From Helicobacter pylori Shi112 (GTDB taxonomy: Bacteria; Campylobacterota; Campylobacteria; Campylobacterales; Helicobacteraceae): a stretch of DNA of 64,000 nt. The position numbers and the translations under genes are program-made. Location of the stretch: positions 1,550,001 through 1,614,000 of the forward strand of contig NC_017741.1 of NCBI RefSeq assembly GCF_000277405.1. Reading direction: 5' to 3'. Of the stretch, positions 34,729 through 44,281 are shown one piece after another; positions within the stretch are counted from its first letter, which is position 1, and the number at the start of each line of letters is the position of its first letter. Under the pieces are notes generated by a model. The model did not search any database. It was not told the origin of the DNA and saw only the letters and a list, made by a program, of their open reading frames with translations.

Positions 34729-36185
34729 TTGAAAATAAGGGGCGTAGGCTTCACAATTTCGTTTTTGGGCAAATAACTAGCCTTGTGGCTGTTGATTAAA
34801 GCGAACAAGTCTTTTTCTGATTCTTGTTTGGCGGCAATGTAGCGCGCGATATTCAAGTTATAGCCGTTAGCGCTAATTTCTTCTAGGCTTACCATTTTGG
34901 AATAATAAGGGATTTCTTTTAAAGCGTTAAAAGTGTCTATCATTTTTTGGACATCTTGCTCTCTCAAGCGGTTTTTATTGCCGTCTTTTTTAAAATCCTT
35001 GCTCGCATCTATCAAAAAAACGCCCTTTCTGGCGTGCGCGTTTTCTTTGTCTAAAACAATCACGCATGCAGGAATGGAAGTGCCATAAAAAAGATTAGGG
35101 GCTAGGCCTATCACGCCTTTAATATAGCCTTTTGTTAAAAGATTTTTTCTAATTACTCCCTCAGCATTCCCTCTAAATAGCACCCCATGGGGTAAAATCA
35201 CTGCCCCTTTGCCTGTGTCTTTTAGGGATTTAATGATATGGAGCAAAAAAGCGAAATCGCCATTTTTTTCAGGGGGCGTGCCGTCTTCAAAACGATTGAA
35301 ACTATCGTTAATGACTTGCTTGCTTTTAGGGTCTATATTTAGCCCATCAGTCCAGTTTTTCAAGCTAAAGGGAGGGTTAGCCACGACATAATCAAAGGTT
35401 TGCAGCATGCCGTTTTTAATAAAAAAGGGGTTAGAAAGGGTGCTAGAACCCCCTTTAGCAATATCAGCATCAGCGCTATTGTGTAAAATCATATTCATTT
35501 TACAAAGGGCTGTTGTGGAAATGTCTTTTTCTTGACCATAGATAGTTAAGCCGTTTTTGCCCGCCAAGCTAGAAGCTTTTAACAATAACGAACCGCTCCC
35601 GCAAGTGGGATCATAGATGCTTTTATCTTGTCTGGTGTTTGCATCAATGCCAAGCAAAAGGGACAATAAAAGCGAAACTTCGCTAGGGGTGTAAAACTGC
35701 CCTTTGGATTTACCGGATTCGCTGGCAAAGTGGCGCATTAAATATTCGTAAGCATCGCCCAATAAATCATCGTCTAAAGCCCCATGCGCGCCCAAACTCA
35801 AATCGGCAAAGATTTTAACCAAATTAGAAAGGGTGTCTGTCATCGCTTTACCCTCTCCAAGCTTAGTGTTATCGTTAAAATCCACGCTGTCAATCACGCC
35901 TTTTAAGTCGTTTTGCTCTGCGATTTCTGCGATGATTTTATTGAGCTTGTCGCCTATTTCTTTATCGCCCTCTAAAGCGAGAATGTCTTCATAAAAACAC
36001 CCTTGCGGCACTTCTATTTCGCTATAAGTATTGTTTTTAGCGTCATTTCTGGCTTTATCGCTGATGTATTTTAAAAAAAGCAAGTTCAAAACATAGTTTT
36101 TATACTCGCTCGCATCCATTCCGCCCCTTAAACTATCCGCCCCAGCCCATAAAGAGCTATACAATTCGCTTTTTTTGATCGCCAT
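34665..36185 (-). CDS. hsdM: Type I DNA methyltransferase HsdM, N-terminal part (frameshifted)
   Basis: Gamma-class adenine methyltransferase. Motif I is IYDPTCGSGSLLLKAS and motif IV is YVVANPPFSLKNW; the N-terminal HsdM helical domain precedes them. The catalytic domain is complete to about residue 480, then a one-base shift leads to a false tail (LIFKCLKSLKTRFLKRAIK) and a stop. HsdM without its C-terminus is not expected to assemble with HsdS. The gene is divergent from hsdR with 67 bases between them. Equivalent to HP1403. Confidence 0.9.
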   Translation of the reverse strand: MAIKKSELYSSLWAGADSLRGGMDASEYKNYVLNLLFLKYISDKARNDAKNNTYSEIEVPQGCFYEDILALEGDKEIGDKLNKIIAEIAEQNDLKGVIDSVDFNDNTKLGEGKAMTDTLSNLVKIFADLSLGAHGALDDDLLGDAYEYLMRHFASESGKSKGQFYTPSEVSLLLSLLLGIDANTRQDKSIYDPTCGSGSLLLKASSLAGKNGLTIYGQEKDISTTALCKMNMILHNSADADIAKGGSSTLSNPFFIKNGMLQTFDYVVANPPFSLKNWTDGLNIDPKSKQVINDSFNRFEDGTPPEKNGDFAFLLHIIKSLKDTGKGAVILPHGVLFRGNAEGVIRKNLLTKGYIKGVIGLAPNLFYGTSIPACVIVLDKENAHARKGVFLIDASKDFKKDGNKNRLREQDVQKMIDTFNALKEIPYYSKMVSLEEISANGYNLNIARYIAAKQESEKDLFALINSHKASYLPKNEIVKPTPLIFKCLKSLKTRFLKRAIKRVITL

Positions 36186-36213
36186 TTTAATCGCCCTATT
36201 TTGTTTTTAGGAT

Positions 36214-36219
36214 TATAAT
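36214..36219 (+). promoter_or_regulatory. -10 element of hsdR promoter
   Basis: TATAAT in the divergent hsdM-hsdR gap places the hsdR start near 36227, 26 bases before the ATG. Confidence 0.6.
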
Positions 36220-36252
36220 ATAAAGCGATAAAAAGCGCTCTTAAGGGGTTTT

Positions 36253-39231
36253 ATGGTGAAAACAGAAAAAGAAGTTCAAAAACAAGTCATAGAAACTTTT
36301 AAAAGCATGGGCTATGCGTATTTAGGGGATTTAACAAAGAGCGATAATGAAAACATTAATAAAAAAAGCTTGAAAGCATGGCTAGTTAAAAACCAAAAAA
36401 TCAATGATAAAAGGTGGCAAAGAATTGAGCATGAAATCCATAACGCTTTAGAAAACGATTTATACGAAGCGAATCAAAAATTTTACGAGCTTTTAATTTA
36501 TGGCGTGAAAACCAAAATAAGCCAAAATGAACCAACCCAAACAAGTTGGCTCATTGATTGGAAAGATGTTTCTAAGAATGAATTTAGCGTGGCTGAAGAA
36601 GTGAGCGTTAAAGGGCTAAACACGAAACGGCCGGATATGGTGCTTTATGTTAATGGGATCGCTTTAGGGGTGTTAGAATTAAAAAATTCCAGCGTGAGCG
36701 TAGAAAGCGCTATCAGGCAAAATTTAGACAACCAAAAGAAAGAATTTATTAGAGATTTTTTTAAAACGATCCAATTGGTTATGGCGGGCAATGAAAGCCA
36801 AGGGCTAAGATATGGCGTCATAGAAACTAAAGAAAAATACTACCTTTCTTGGAAAGAATGGGGCGTTCAAAAAAATTTGTTTGAGACGATTGAATGCTTT
36901 TTAAAAAAAGAAAGGTTTTTAGAATTTATCCATGATTTTTTGATTTTTGATAAGGGGCAAAAGAAATGCGCCAGGTTCCATCAGTATTTTGCGATTAAAA
37001 AAACGCAAGAATTTATCAAAAGAAAAGAAGGGGGGATTATCTGGCACACGCAAGGCAGCGGTAAGAGCCTTACTATGGTGTGGCTTGCTAAATGGCTAAG
37101 AAAGAATATCAAACAAGCAAGGATCTTAATCGTTACAGACAGGAGGGAATTAGACGCTCAAATTCAAGGCGTGTTTGAGGGAATAGGCGAGGCTATTTAT
37201 CGCGCCGACAGCAAGAAGGATTTGTTGAGCGTGCTGTTTGAAAATAAGGAATTTTTGGTCGGATCGCTTGTCCATAAATTTGATGACAACGACTTAGAAT
37301 ATTTAAAAAAGCAACCTGTTTTAAAAGAATGGATTGTTTTAGTGGATGAATGCCACAGAACCCAAAGCGGCAAATTGCACAACGCCATGAAAAGCCTGCT
37401 CCCTAATGCGATTTTTATCGCCTTTAGCGGCACGCCTTTGTTGAAACAAGATAAAAAGACAAGCCAGGAAGTGTTTGGGAATTATATCCATTGCTATAAA
37501 TTTAATGAAGCCGTTAGCGATAAAGTGGTGTTAGATTTAAATTATGAAGCCAGGAGCGTGGATCAATATGTCAGTAGCCCTAAAAAGTTAGACGAATATT
37601 TTGAATTAAAAACCCAAAACTTGAATGATACGGCTAAAACAGAGCTTAAAAAGAAATGGGCTAATTTGCAAAAAGTTTTTTCCACTAAAAACAGATTGGA
37701 ACATATTGTGCAAGATATTGTATTGGATATGGCAAAACTCCCAAGATTAAGCAATGGAAAGGGGAATGCCATGCTGGTGGCTGAAAGCGTGTATAACGCA
37801 TGCCGGTATTTTGAACTCTTTTTAGAAACAGAATTAAAGGATAAGGTGGCTGTGATCACAAGCTATGAGCCCAATATCGCTGATCTTAAAGATTGCGGGA
37901 GCAATGAGAGCGAAGAGAGTTACAAATACCGCACTTATTGCAAAATGCTGCAAAACTTTTTTAATGAACAAGATGAGAAAAAAGCCCTTAATAAAACCAA
38001 AGAGTTTGAAGAAGAAGTTAAAAAGCGTTTTATTAATGAGCCTGCTAGAATGAAGCTATTGATCGTGGTGGATAAGCTATTGACCGGTTTTGATGCGCCA
38101 AGCCTCACTTATTTATATATTGATAAGAAAATGCAAGATCATGGGCTTTTTCAAGCGGTGTGTAGGGTGAATAGACTGGATGGCGAAGATAAGGATTTTG
38201 GCTGTATCATAGACTATAGCGATTTGTTTGATAGCCTGCAAGAAGCGCACAGCGATTACACTAATAAAGCGTTTGAAAACTATGAAAGAGAAGACATTCA
38301 AGGGCTTATCTCTGACAAAGCCCAAAAGATTAAGAAAAAATTAGAAGAGGCTAGAGGGCAGTTGAGATCGCTTTGTGAAAGCGTGAAAGAGCCAAAAGAT
38401 GAAATGGATTATATCGCTTATTTTTGCGGGAGCGATTTAGAAAAAAACGCTCAAAAAAGGCGGTTGTTTTACCAGCTTGTTGGCGCGTTTTTAAGAATGT
38501 TTGTGGAATTGAACCATTTAGAAAAGCCCATCTATTCTAAAGAAGAAATGCAAAAAATCAAACAAGAAGCGGAATTTTATAGGCACTTACAAAAGATGAT
38601 TGGCTTAAGTAGTGGGGATAGCGTGGATTTAAAAAGCTATAGCGAAGACATGCGCAGGATTTTAGACGCTTACATTAAAGCCACAGATAGCAAGACGCTA
38701 ATCAAAATAGAAGATCAAGGGCTGTGCGAAGTTTTAGCCCAAATGGATATTAATGATTTTAATAAGGAGCTTTCTCAAGTGTTTAAAAATGAAAGCTCTA
38801 TGGCAGAAAGCATCGCCAACAACACTAGGAAACGCATTATAGAAAAAGAAGCGATCGATCCTAAGTATTACGAAAAATTATCTTCGCTTTTAAACGATTT
38901 GATCAACCAGTTTAGAGAAAAGAAATTAACCTATTTAGAATACTTGCAACAAATCCACAATCTAGCCCAACAAGTTATCCATAAAGAAGATAAAAATTAC
39001 CCTAAAAAGATCAACACTAACGCTTTAAAAACCCTCTATGATAATTTAGATCAAAATGAAGCCTTAGCCCTAGAAATAGACGCATGCATAAGGGATAATA
39101 AAAAAGATGGTTGGGTGGGGCATAACCAAAAAGAAAAAAACCTTAAAATCGCTTTAAGAAAAACCATAAACGATGAGGGTTTGTTAGAAAACATCTTTAA
39201 TTTAGCCAAACACATAGATGAGTATCGTTAA
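36253..39231 (+). CDS. hsdR: Type I restriction enzyme HsdR
   Basis: A 992-residue motor and nuclease subunit. The N-terminal nuclease site is RPDMVLYVNGIALGVLELKNS (PD-(D/E)xK). The helicase shows Walker A IWHTQGSGKSLTMVW, DECH box VLVDECHRTQ, SGTPLL and the motif VI region FQAVCRVNRLDG. The frame is intact, although its HsdM partner is frameshifted. Its TAA overlaps the next ATG by one base, coupling it to the metallopeptidase gene. Equivalent to HP1402. Confidence 0.94.
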   Translation: MVKTEKEVQKQVIETFKSMGYAYLGDLTKSDNENINKKSLKAWLVKNQKINDKRWQRIEHEIHNALENDLYEANQKFYELLIYGVKTKISQNEPTQTSWLIDWKDVSKNEFSVAEEVSVKGLNTKRPDMVLYVNGIALGVLELKNSSVSVESAIRQNLDNQKKEFIRDFFKTIQLVMAGNESQGLRYGVIETKEKYYLSWKEWGVQKNLFETIECFLKKERFLEFIHDFLIFDKGQKKCARFHQYFAIKKTQEFIKRKEGGIIWHTQGSGKSLTMVWLAKWLRKNIKQARILIVTDRRELDAQIQGVFEGIGEAIYRADSKKDLLSVLFENKEFLVGSLVHKFDDNDLEYLKKQPVLKEWIVLVDECHRTQSGKLHNAMKSLLPNAIFIAFSGTPLLKQDKKTSQEVFGNYIHCYKFNEAVSDKVVLDLNYEARSVDQYVSSPKKLDEYFELKTQNLNDTAKTELKKKWANLQKVFSTKNRLEHIVQDIVLDMAKLPRLSNGKGNAMLVAESVYNACRYFELFLETELKDKVAVITSYEPNIADLKDCGSNESEESYKYRTYCKMLQNFFNEQDEKKALNKTKEFEEEVKKRFINEPARMKLLIVVDKLLTGFDAPSLTYLYIDKKMQDHGLFQAVCRVNRLDGEDKDFGCIIDYSDLFDSLQEAHSDYTNKAFENYEREDIQGLISDKAQKIKKKLEEARGQLRSLCESVKEPKDEMDYIAYFCGSDLEKNAQKRRLFYQLVGAFLRMFVELNHLEKPIYSKEEMQKIKQEAEFYRHLQKMIGLSSGDSVDLKSYSEDMRRILDAYIKATDSKTLIKIEDQGLCEVLAQMDINDFNKELSQVFKNESSMAESIANNTRKRIIEKEAIDPKYYEKLSSLLNDLINQFREKKLTYLEYLQQIHNLAQQVIHKEDKNYPKKINTNALKTLYDNLDQNEALALEIDACIRDNKKDGWVGHNQKEKNLKIALRKTINDEGLLENIFNLAKHIDEYR

Positions 39232-39938
39232 TGAACGCTTATTGTTTGACTTTAAATGATACCAACATCGCTATAGAAAAAAAGGATATTAAGCATTTAC
39301 ACATTAGCGTTTGCCCGCCTGATGGCTCTGTGCGTGTGTCTTGCCCCCTAGCTTTAAACGATGAGAGTCTTAGGCTTTCTTTGGTTAAAAGACTCCCTTG
39401 GATAAAAGAACAGCAACAAAATTTTTTAAACCAAAACAGACAAAGCAAAAGAGGGATGCTAGAGAGAGAAAGCCATTATCTTTTTGGGAAACGCTATTTG
39501 TTAAAGATTGAGCATACTACGCAAAAACACTTCGTCCTCCAAAGCCCTAAATATTTAATCTTGCATGTCCATCAAAAAACAAGCTTAAAAAACCGCTTAA
39601 AAGTGTTAGAAAACTATTACAGACAAGTTTTAAGAGAAAAAATACAAACTTACATCAACCAGTATGAAAAGATTTTAAACGAAAGCATACAAGGCTTTAA
39701 AATCCAAAAAATGAAACGGATATGGGGGAGTTGCAACATTGCTAAACGCGCCTTGCTTTTTAATTTGGAATTGGCTAAAGCGCCTAGCGAGGGCATTGAA
39801 TATGTGGTTGTGCATGAATTATTGCATTTAAAAGCGCGCCACCATAACGAATATTTCAGGGATTTGCTGAGTTTGTATTTGCCTAATTGGCAAAGGGCTA
39901 AGGCCAGCCTCAAAGAAACTTATTTGGAGCGCTCTTAA
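39231..39938 (+). CDS. YgjP-type (DUF45) zinc metallopeptidase-like protein
   Basis: A 235-residue protein with the zinc-peptidase motif YVVVHELLHLKARHHNEYF (HExxH variant HELLH plus a downstream His) near residue 190, preceded by the KMKRIWGSCN region typical of the YgjP/DUF45 family. It is translationally coupled to hsdR. Members of this family often sit beside type I R-M genes, but their role there is not established; control of HsdR by proteolysis is a guess. Equivalent to HP1401. Confidence 0.8.
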   Translation: MNAYCLTLNDTNIAIEKKDIKHLHISVCPPDGSVRVSCPLALNDESLRLSLVKRLPWIKEQQQNFLNQNRQSKRGMLERESHYLFGKRYLLKIEHTTQKHFVLQSPKYLILHVHQKTSLKNRLKVLENYYRQVLREKIQTYINQYEKILNESIQGFKIQKMKRIWGSCNIAKRALLFNLELAKAPSEGIEYVVVHELLHLKARHHNEYFRDLLSLYLPNWQRAKASLKETYLERS

Positions 39939-40027
39939 ATGAATATTCCATCATTTCAATCAAACCGCTAAGCGGCTCATTTGAGCGGCCCATCATAGAG
40001 CAATAATCCCCCTCCTTTTTAAAGCCT

Positions 40028-42556
40028 TTAGAAAGTGTAGTTCAAATACGCTGTAACCGATCTTCCAGGTCCAGGTTGTAAGCCTGCAGGGCTAGAGCCA
40101 ATCCCTGTAAAATAATACTTCATGTTGAAGATATTATTGATTTGCAAACTTCCTGTAACTCTGTGTCTTCCGTTTTCCCAGAAAATTTGGCTCACTTGGA
40201 TATTCCACACCCAATACCAAGGCAATAGCCCTTCATGTTGGGTCATACACCAAGCTTCGCATTGATAACCGCTATTGAGAACGCTTTCATAGTTGTTCCC
40301 CCCACTATAATATTGCATCCCATAATAGCCTCCTGCTGCGCTGTTGCTAATCCCGCTATAAGCGCGGCTATAAAAATAGCTAGAAATACCAATGGTGGTT
40401 TTACGCCAATTGTAACGAGCGTCAAAAATGAACTGGAAAGGGCTTACAAAAGGGAAATGCTTGTTATAGCTAGTCCCTTTTAGCACATCCCCATTCAAGT
40501 CTGTTAAAGGGCCATGGCTGGTTACACGAGTGTCAATGTAGTTGAAAGCGGCATGGAATTGCAACCCTCTAATAGGCCTGTAATACAATTCCAGCTCCAC
40601 GCCTTGAGAATAGCCATTAACGGGGCGCACATTACCTTTCATAGGGCCGCTTGTATAGACTGAATACTGCCCGGTGGCAAAATCGCGCGCCCAAATCCTA
40701 AAATAGTCCGCATTGAAGCTAAACTTATCCTTATAGGTGTAGCGCGCTCCTGCTTCTACAGTGTCAAAGTGTTGGGTAAAATACTCCGCTCCTCCATAGC
40801 TCAAAATATCTAATTGAGGCGGGACAAAAGAGCGTTGGTAGTTAAAGTAGGTAAGCACATTGTGATCGCCTTGCACAGGGATAAAGCCAATGTTGGTTGA
40901 GGGCATCCAATTGTTCATGTGCTTGATTTTTCTTAAATCCTTCTCAGGGATTTGCATCCAGTTAGCCGCATTTTCGTTGTTGTATTGCACAAAAGCGTAG
41001 CGCAAACCAGGCACGATGAAAAAGCGCCCGTCCCAAGCTTCAATGCGATCGCTCAAATAAACTGCTGTGTAATTGTTGCGCCAGTTATTCCAGTTTCTAT
41101 AAACGCCATGCTTGATGTGGGGTTTCCAACCGCTCATCACATTAGCGCCCTCACACAAGAATCCTGCCCCCTCACCGCTCGTTTTGGTGGGGCATTCATT
41201 GGTGTTTAAGTATTGGCGTTGTAAAAAAGTGGTGGTCATGAAACGCAAGCCCATGATAAAGGTTTGCCTGACTTTCCCGGTATTGACGATCAAACTCACT
41301 TTAGGCTCAAAAGCGTTGTTAATGGAGCGCACAGGGTTTTCTACTTCTGCCCAACCATTGTAGTTGGTGGCATAATAAGGCACAGCCAAGTTATACCCTG
41401 CCGGAAGTCCCGCCGCCCTACATGCCGCTTCGCTAAAACAAGTAACCGTGTTAGCGCTATTGTAGCTAGAGCTCACCTGAAAGTCCCTAGTCATCAACTG
41501 CCCATAGTAAGTGAAGCTGAAAGTCCCGCCCACTTTGTCTAAATCCCCAAAGCGGTTTTCATACACAGCCCCAAAGCGTTGTGAGCGCCCGCCTTTTTGG
41601 TTGAGAGGGCGTAGATTAGCGAAGCGGTTTATTTTGTAATCTTGCTCGCTGAGTGATCCCGGTTGAGCGATAGCAAAATCGTAGTATTGGTAATAGGCTT
41701 TAATCCCGTTGTTTTCGTTGATGTCATAGACCCCATCTAGCCAATAGTTTGAAATATTAGAAGGGCTATTGTCTCTAAAGCCTTGCCCTCTAACCCAGTT
41801 AGCTTGCGCTTGGATACCCACATGCTTATTGATCATCCCTCCCGATCTCACATAAGTGTTATAGAGGAGGTTATTGCCTAAAGACTTGATGAAAGAAGGA
41901 TCGCCGGTTTTATCAGGGGGAGCGGCAAACCCGGCGTTTCTAGCCTTAGCCCAATAAGTGATCCTTTCAGCCGCTTGGTTTTCCCATTGATTAGGGATAG
42001 GCTTAGTGATGATATTGACAATACCCCCATAAGTGTTAGGCCCATATTGCACGCTGCCTCCACCTTTGATCACATCAATGCGATCAATGGCTTGAAAGGT
42101 AACAGGGAAAATGTCTAACTCAATGTGAGCGTAGGGGGCCATATAAACAGGAATACCATTAACTAACATAAGCGTCGCATCGCTATGCCCTGAACCCCCA
42201 GCCCCAAAGCCACGGATTTGGATAGTAGGCATAGCCCCTACACCTGTCGCATTCCTAATTTGCAGACCTGGGACATTCTGTAAAGCTTCTTCAATGCTTT
42301 GGTTAGCTTGTTGGGTGAGCGCTTTATTAGAGATCACCGTGCGGCTTCCTGTGTATTTTTTCACTTCTTCATCTTGCCAACTCTTAGGCGCGGTGATCCC
42401 GCTATAACCCAAATTGACTTGCCCAGAATAATCAGATTTATCCTTTTTCCCGGCAGTAGAAACCTTGCCCAAAGTGTAGTCTTTATCTTTAGCGGACAAA
42501 GACTCTTGGCAAATCAAGCTGGCAGTTAAAGCCAATAGAACTTTTTTATGCAACAC
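40028..42556 (-). CDS. fecA3: TonB-dependent outer membrane receptor FecA3 (nickel-regulated)
   Basis: An ~842-residue TonB-dependent receptor. After the signal peptide (LLALTASLICQESLSA) come a plug domain (about 100-260, with GGSVQYGPNTYGGIVNIITKP) and a 22-strand barrel ending VTAYLNYTF. The frame is open to 42649, but GTG at 42556 begins the signal peptide just after AAGGAG; the TTG at 42553 has better spacing (six bases) and may be the true start. FecA3 is NikR-repressed and proposed to import nickel with TonB. Equivalent to HP1400. Confidence 0.9.
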   Translation of the reverse strand: MLHKKVLLALTASLICQESLSAKDKDYTLGKVSTAGKKDKSDYSGQVNLGYSGITAPKSWQDEEVKKYTGSRTVISNKALTQQANQSIEEALQNVPGLQIRNATGVGAMPTIQIRGFGAGGSGHSDATLMLVNGIPVYMAPYAHIELDIFPVTFQAIDRIDVIKGGGSVQYGPNTYGGIVNIITKPIPNQWENQAAERITYWAKARNAGFAAPPDKTGDPSFIKSLGNNLLYNTYVRSGGMINKHVGIQAQANWVRGQGFRDNSPSNISNYWLDGVYDINENNGIKAYYQYYDFAIAQPGSLSEQDYKINRFANLRPLNQKGGRSQRFGAVYENRFGDLDKVGGTFSFTYYGQLMTRDFQVSSSYNSANTVTCFSEAACRAAGLPAGYNLAVPYYATNYNGWAEVENPVRSINNAFEPKVSLIVNTGKVRQTFIMGLRFMTTTFLQRQYLNTNECPTKTSGEGAGFLCEGANVMSGWKPHIKHGVYRNWNNWRNNYTAVYLSDRIEAWDGRFFIVPGLRYAFVQYNNENAANWMQIPEKDLRKIKHMNNWMPSTNIGFIPVQGDHNVLTYFNYQRSFVPPQLDILSYGGAEYFTQHFDTVEAGARYTYKDKFSFNADYFRIWARDFATGQYSVYTSGPMKGNVRPVNGYSQGVELELYYRPIRGLQFHAAFNYIDTRVTSHGPLTDLNGDVLKGTSYNKHFPFVSPFQFIFDARYNWRKTTIGISSYFYSRAYSGISNSAAGGYYGMQYYSGGNNYESVLNSGYQCEAWCMTQHEGLLPWYWVWNIQVSQIFWENGRHRVTGSLQINNIFNMKYYFTGIGSSPAGLQPGPGRSVTAYLNYTF

Positions 42557-42637
42557 AAACTCCTTATATTTTGAGAGGTTAAAAAATGGTTTAAATTTTT
42601 TAAGTAAAATCACACTAGTAACAAACGCCATATTAAG

Positions 42638-42662
42638 TAATAAAAACAAAAGAAACTTAATA
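42638..42662. promoter_or_regulatory. NikR operator upstream of fecA3
   Basis: TAATA, 15 bases, TAATA fits the NikR pattern TRWYA-N15-TRWYA exactly. It lies about 80-105 bases before the start codon and next to an AT-rich -10-like sequence (TAATAT on the minus strand near 42630), where a bound repressor would block polymerase. Confidence 0.75.
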
Positions 42663-42717
42663 ACGCACTAGAATTTTGTCATAAAATTCTTAAAATTTTA
42701 TTAATCCCATGAAAATC

Positions 42718-42736
42718 TTTTTTTTTTTTTTTTTTT
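42718..42736. repeat. T19 homopolymer upstream of fecA3
   Basis: Nineteen Ts on the plus strand (As on the fecA3 coding strand), about 55 bases upstream of the NikR operator. It is the longest homopolymer in the window and is likely to vary in length between cells. It may tune fecA3 transcription. Confidence 0.85.
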
Positions 42737-43109
42737 GATTTTGCTGATTTTGCCCAATTTTTGCTCAATCTCTAGTGAAAAATCCCCATTTTGACACACA
42801 ACGAGCCTATATGCGTTCTCAAAACACACAAGACATTCTTTGACGCTAAAAGCGGTTTAATTTTTCATCTAAACACCGCCCCTTATAGAACAAAATCATA
42901 AACTGATAATTTAGGCCTAAGCTTTGATTTTAAACGGCTTCAAAGCGCTTGACCTAAATTATTACTTTTTGGTTTTTGTGTATATTACAACATTTAGTCT
43001 TAAAATTCTTTATCAAAAGAATTTTATGATCGTTTTTTCTTGGCATTTCTTGTTGTTGGTTTCATTTTCCAACTTTTTTTAACTTTTTATCGTTGTGTTT
43101 GAAAAGCGA
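42737..43109. other. Gap between fecA3 and rocF; possible small transcript
   Basis: No ordinary gene lies in these 373 bases. On the plus strand an extended -10-like TGTGTATATT (ending 42986) is followed by an inverted repeat (AAAATTCTTT 43002-43011, AAAGAATTTT 43016-43025) and an 18-residue hydrophobic frame (43026-43082, MIVFSWHFLLLVSFSNFF) with only a poor ribosome site. The frame may be chance. Nothing else is recognised. Confidence 0.25.
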
Positions 43110-44078
43110 TCAGCGACTCATTATAAAAGATGGCTTCTTATCTTTAATTTTACAGCTATTGATGATGAGATCTAAGATCTCTAAAACCTGCCTTTCTTCT
43201 TCGTTGGTGTGTTTTGCACTCACCGTGGGGTTATATTCGGTTACCTCAACGGCTTTTAATCTGTCTTTAAAGCTTTCTAAAAGCAAGCCCAGTAATTGCT
43301 TCAACTCATTAAAACTCAGCCCGTTATTTTCACGCACGCCAGTAGAAGTGAAAAGCTTGCCATCCATAATATCTAAATCTAGACTAAGGTAAATAATATC
43401 CACCGCTTTTAATAATTCTTTGGTTTTTTGAACCACTTCTTGCATGTTTTCTCTTATCGCTTCCACGCTAAATAAAGGGATTTGCAATTCCTTAATCACA
43501 TCTCTTTCGCTCTGTTCGGTGCTTCTTACCCCAAAATACACCAAACATTTAGGATCAACTTCTAACCCTCCCTTTTCTAACCCCAAAGAGCAAAGCTTTT
43601 GCCATGCCTTTTCTTCGCTCTCGCTCATGCGATTAAACCCGCTACGGACACGATTTAAAACCATGCCCAAAGGCATGCCGTGGATATGCTTTGAATCGCT
43701 GTCATAAGCCGTATGAATATCCGCATGCGCGTCTAAATACAAAATCCCTATTTTTTTGTCCTTATGAACGCTCCTAAAGGCTTGGAAAATCCCAAACATG
43801 TTCGCATGCTCTGAGCTTAAAATCAAAGGAAATTCTTTTTTCTCAAACACTTCTCGCATGCAAGGGATCAAATTTTCTTTACAAAAAAGGTAGTAATCTT
43901 CAAAATTCTTAGCGTATCTAAACTCTTTATAAAGCACGCACCGCTCTTGAACGATCGTTTGCATGCCTTTAATCACATCGCCATGCGTTGCGCTTAAGGC
44001 TTCTCTCAAACGCCTAACCCCTTTATCAGTGCCTCTTTTTGACGCTCCTAATTCCGCTTCCAATCCTACTAAAATCAT
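43110..44078 (-). CDS. rocF: Arginase RocF
   Basis: A 322-residue ureohydrolase that turns arginine into ornithine and urea, feeding urease and lowering host arginine. Metal-binding motifs are seen in YLDAHADIHTAYDSD and LSLDLDIMDGKL, with the early SSEHAN in place of the usual GGDHS loop, as in Helicobacter arginases. The insertion near residues 150-165 is typical for this genus. Equivalent to HP1399. Divergent from ald. Confidence 0.93.
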   Translation of the reverse strand: MILVGLEAELGASKRGTDKGVRRLREALSATHGDVIKGMQTIVQERCVLYKEFRYAKNFEDYYLFCKENLIPCMREVFEKKEFPLILSSEHANMFGIFQAFRSVHKDKKIGILYLDAHADIHTAYDSDSKHIHGMPLGMVLNRVRSGFNRMSESEEKAWQKLCSLGLEKGGLEVDPKCLVYFGVRSTEQSERDVIKELQIPLFSVEAIRENMQEVVQKTKELLKAVDIIYLSLDLDIMDGKLFTSTGVRENNGLSFNELKQLLGLLLESFKDRLKAVEVTEYNPTVSAKHTNEEERQVLEILDLIINSCKIKDKKPSFIMSR

Positions 44079-44244
44079 TTTATAACTCCTTTAAATCCCC
44101 ACTCGTATTCCCCATTCTAAACCAAAATTAACAACCAATTATTAATAAACAAATGAATAATAAATAGAACAATTTCATTGTGTAAAAGAGTAAAACCATT
44201 CAAGTTTTTGATAGAAAAACACTCAAATAGTCTTATTGAGCGAA

Positions 44245-44250
44245 TATAAT
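44245..44250 (+). promoter_or_regulatory. -10 element of ald promoter
   Basis: TATAAT about 32 bases before the ald ATG, followed by a ribosome site AAAGGA six bases before the start. Confidence 0.6.
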
Positions 44251-44281
44251 CATAACTGACATTACTATTTAAAGGATTAAC

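Noticed and set aside
39960-39995. GC-rich inverted repeats as the fecA3 terminator
   Set aside because: Several short alternative stems exist but no T run follows on either strand; no firm call.
43026-43082. 18-residue hydrophobic ORF as a new toxin
   Set aside because: Poor ribosome site and a low-complexity T-rich sequence; chance is likely, so it is only mentioned in the gap entry.
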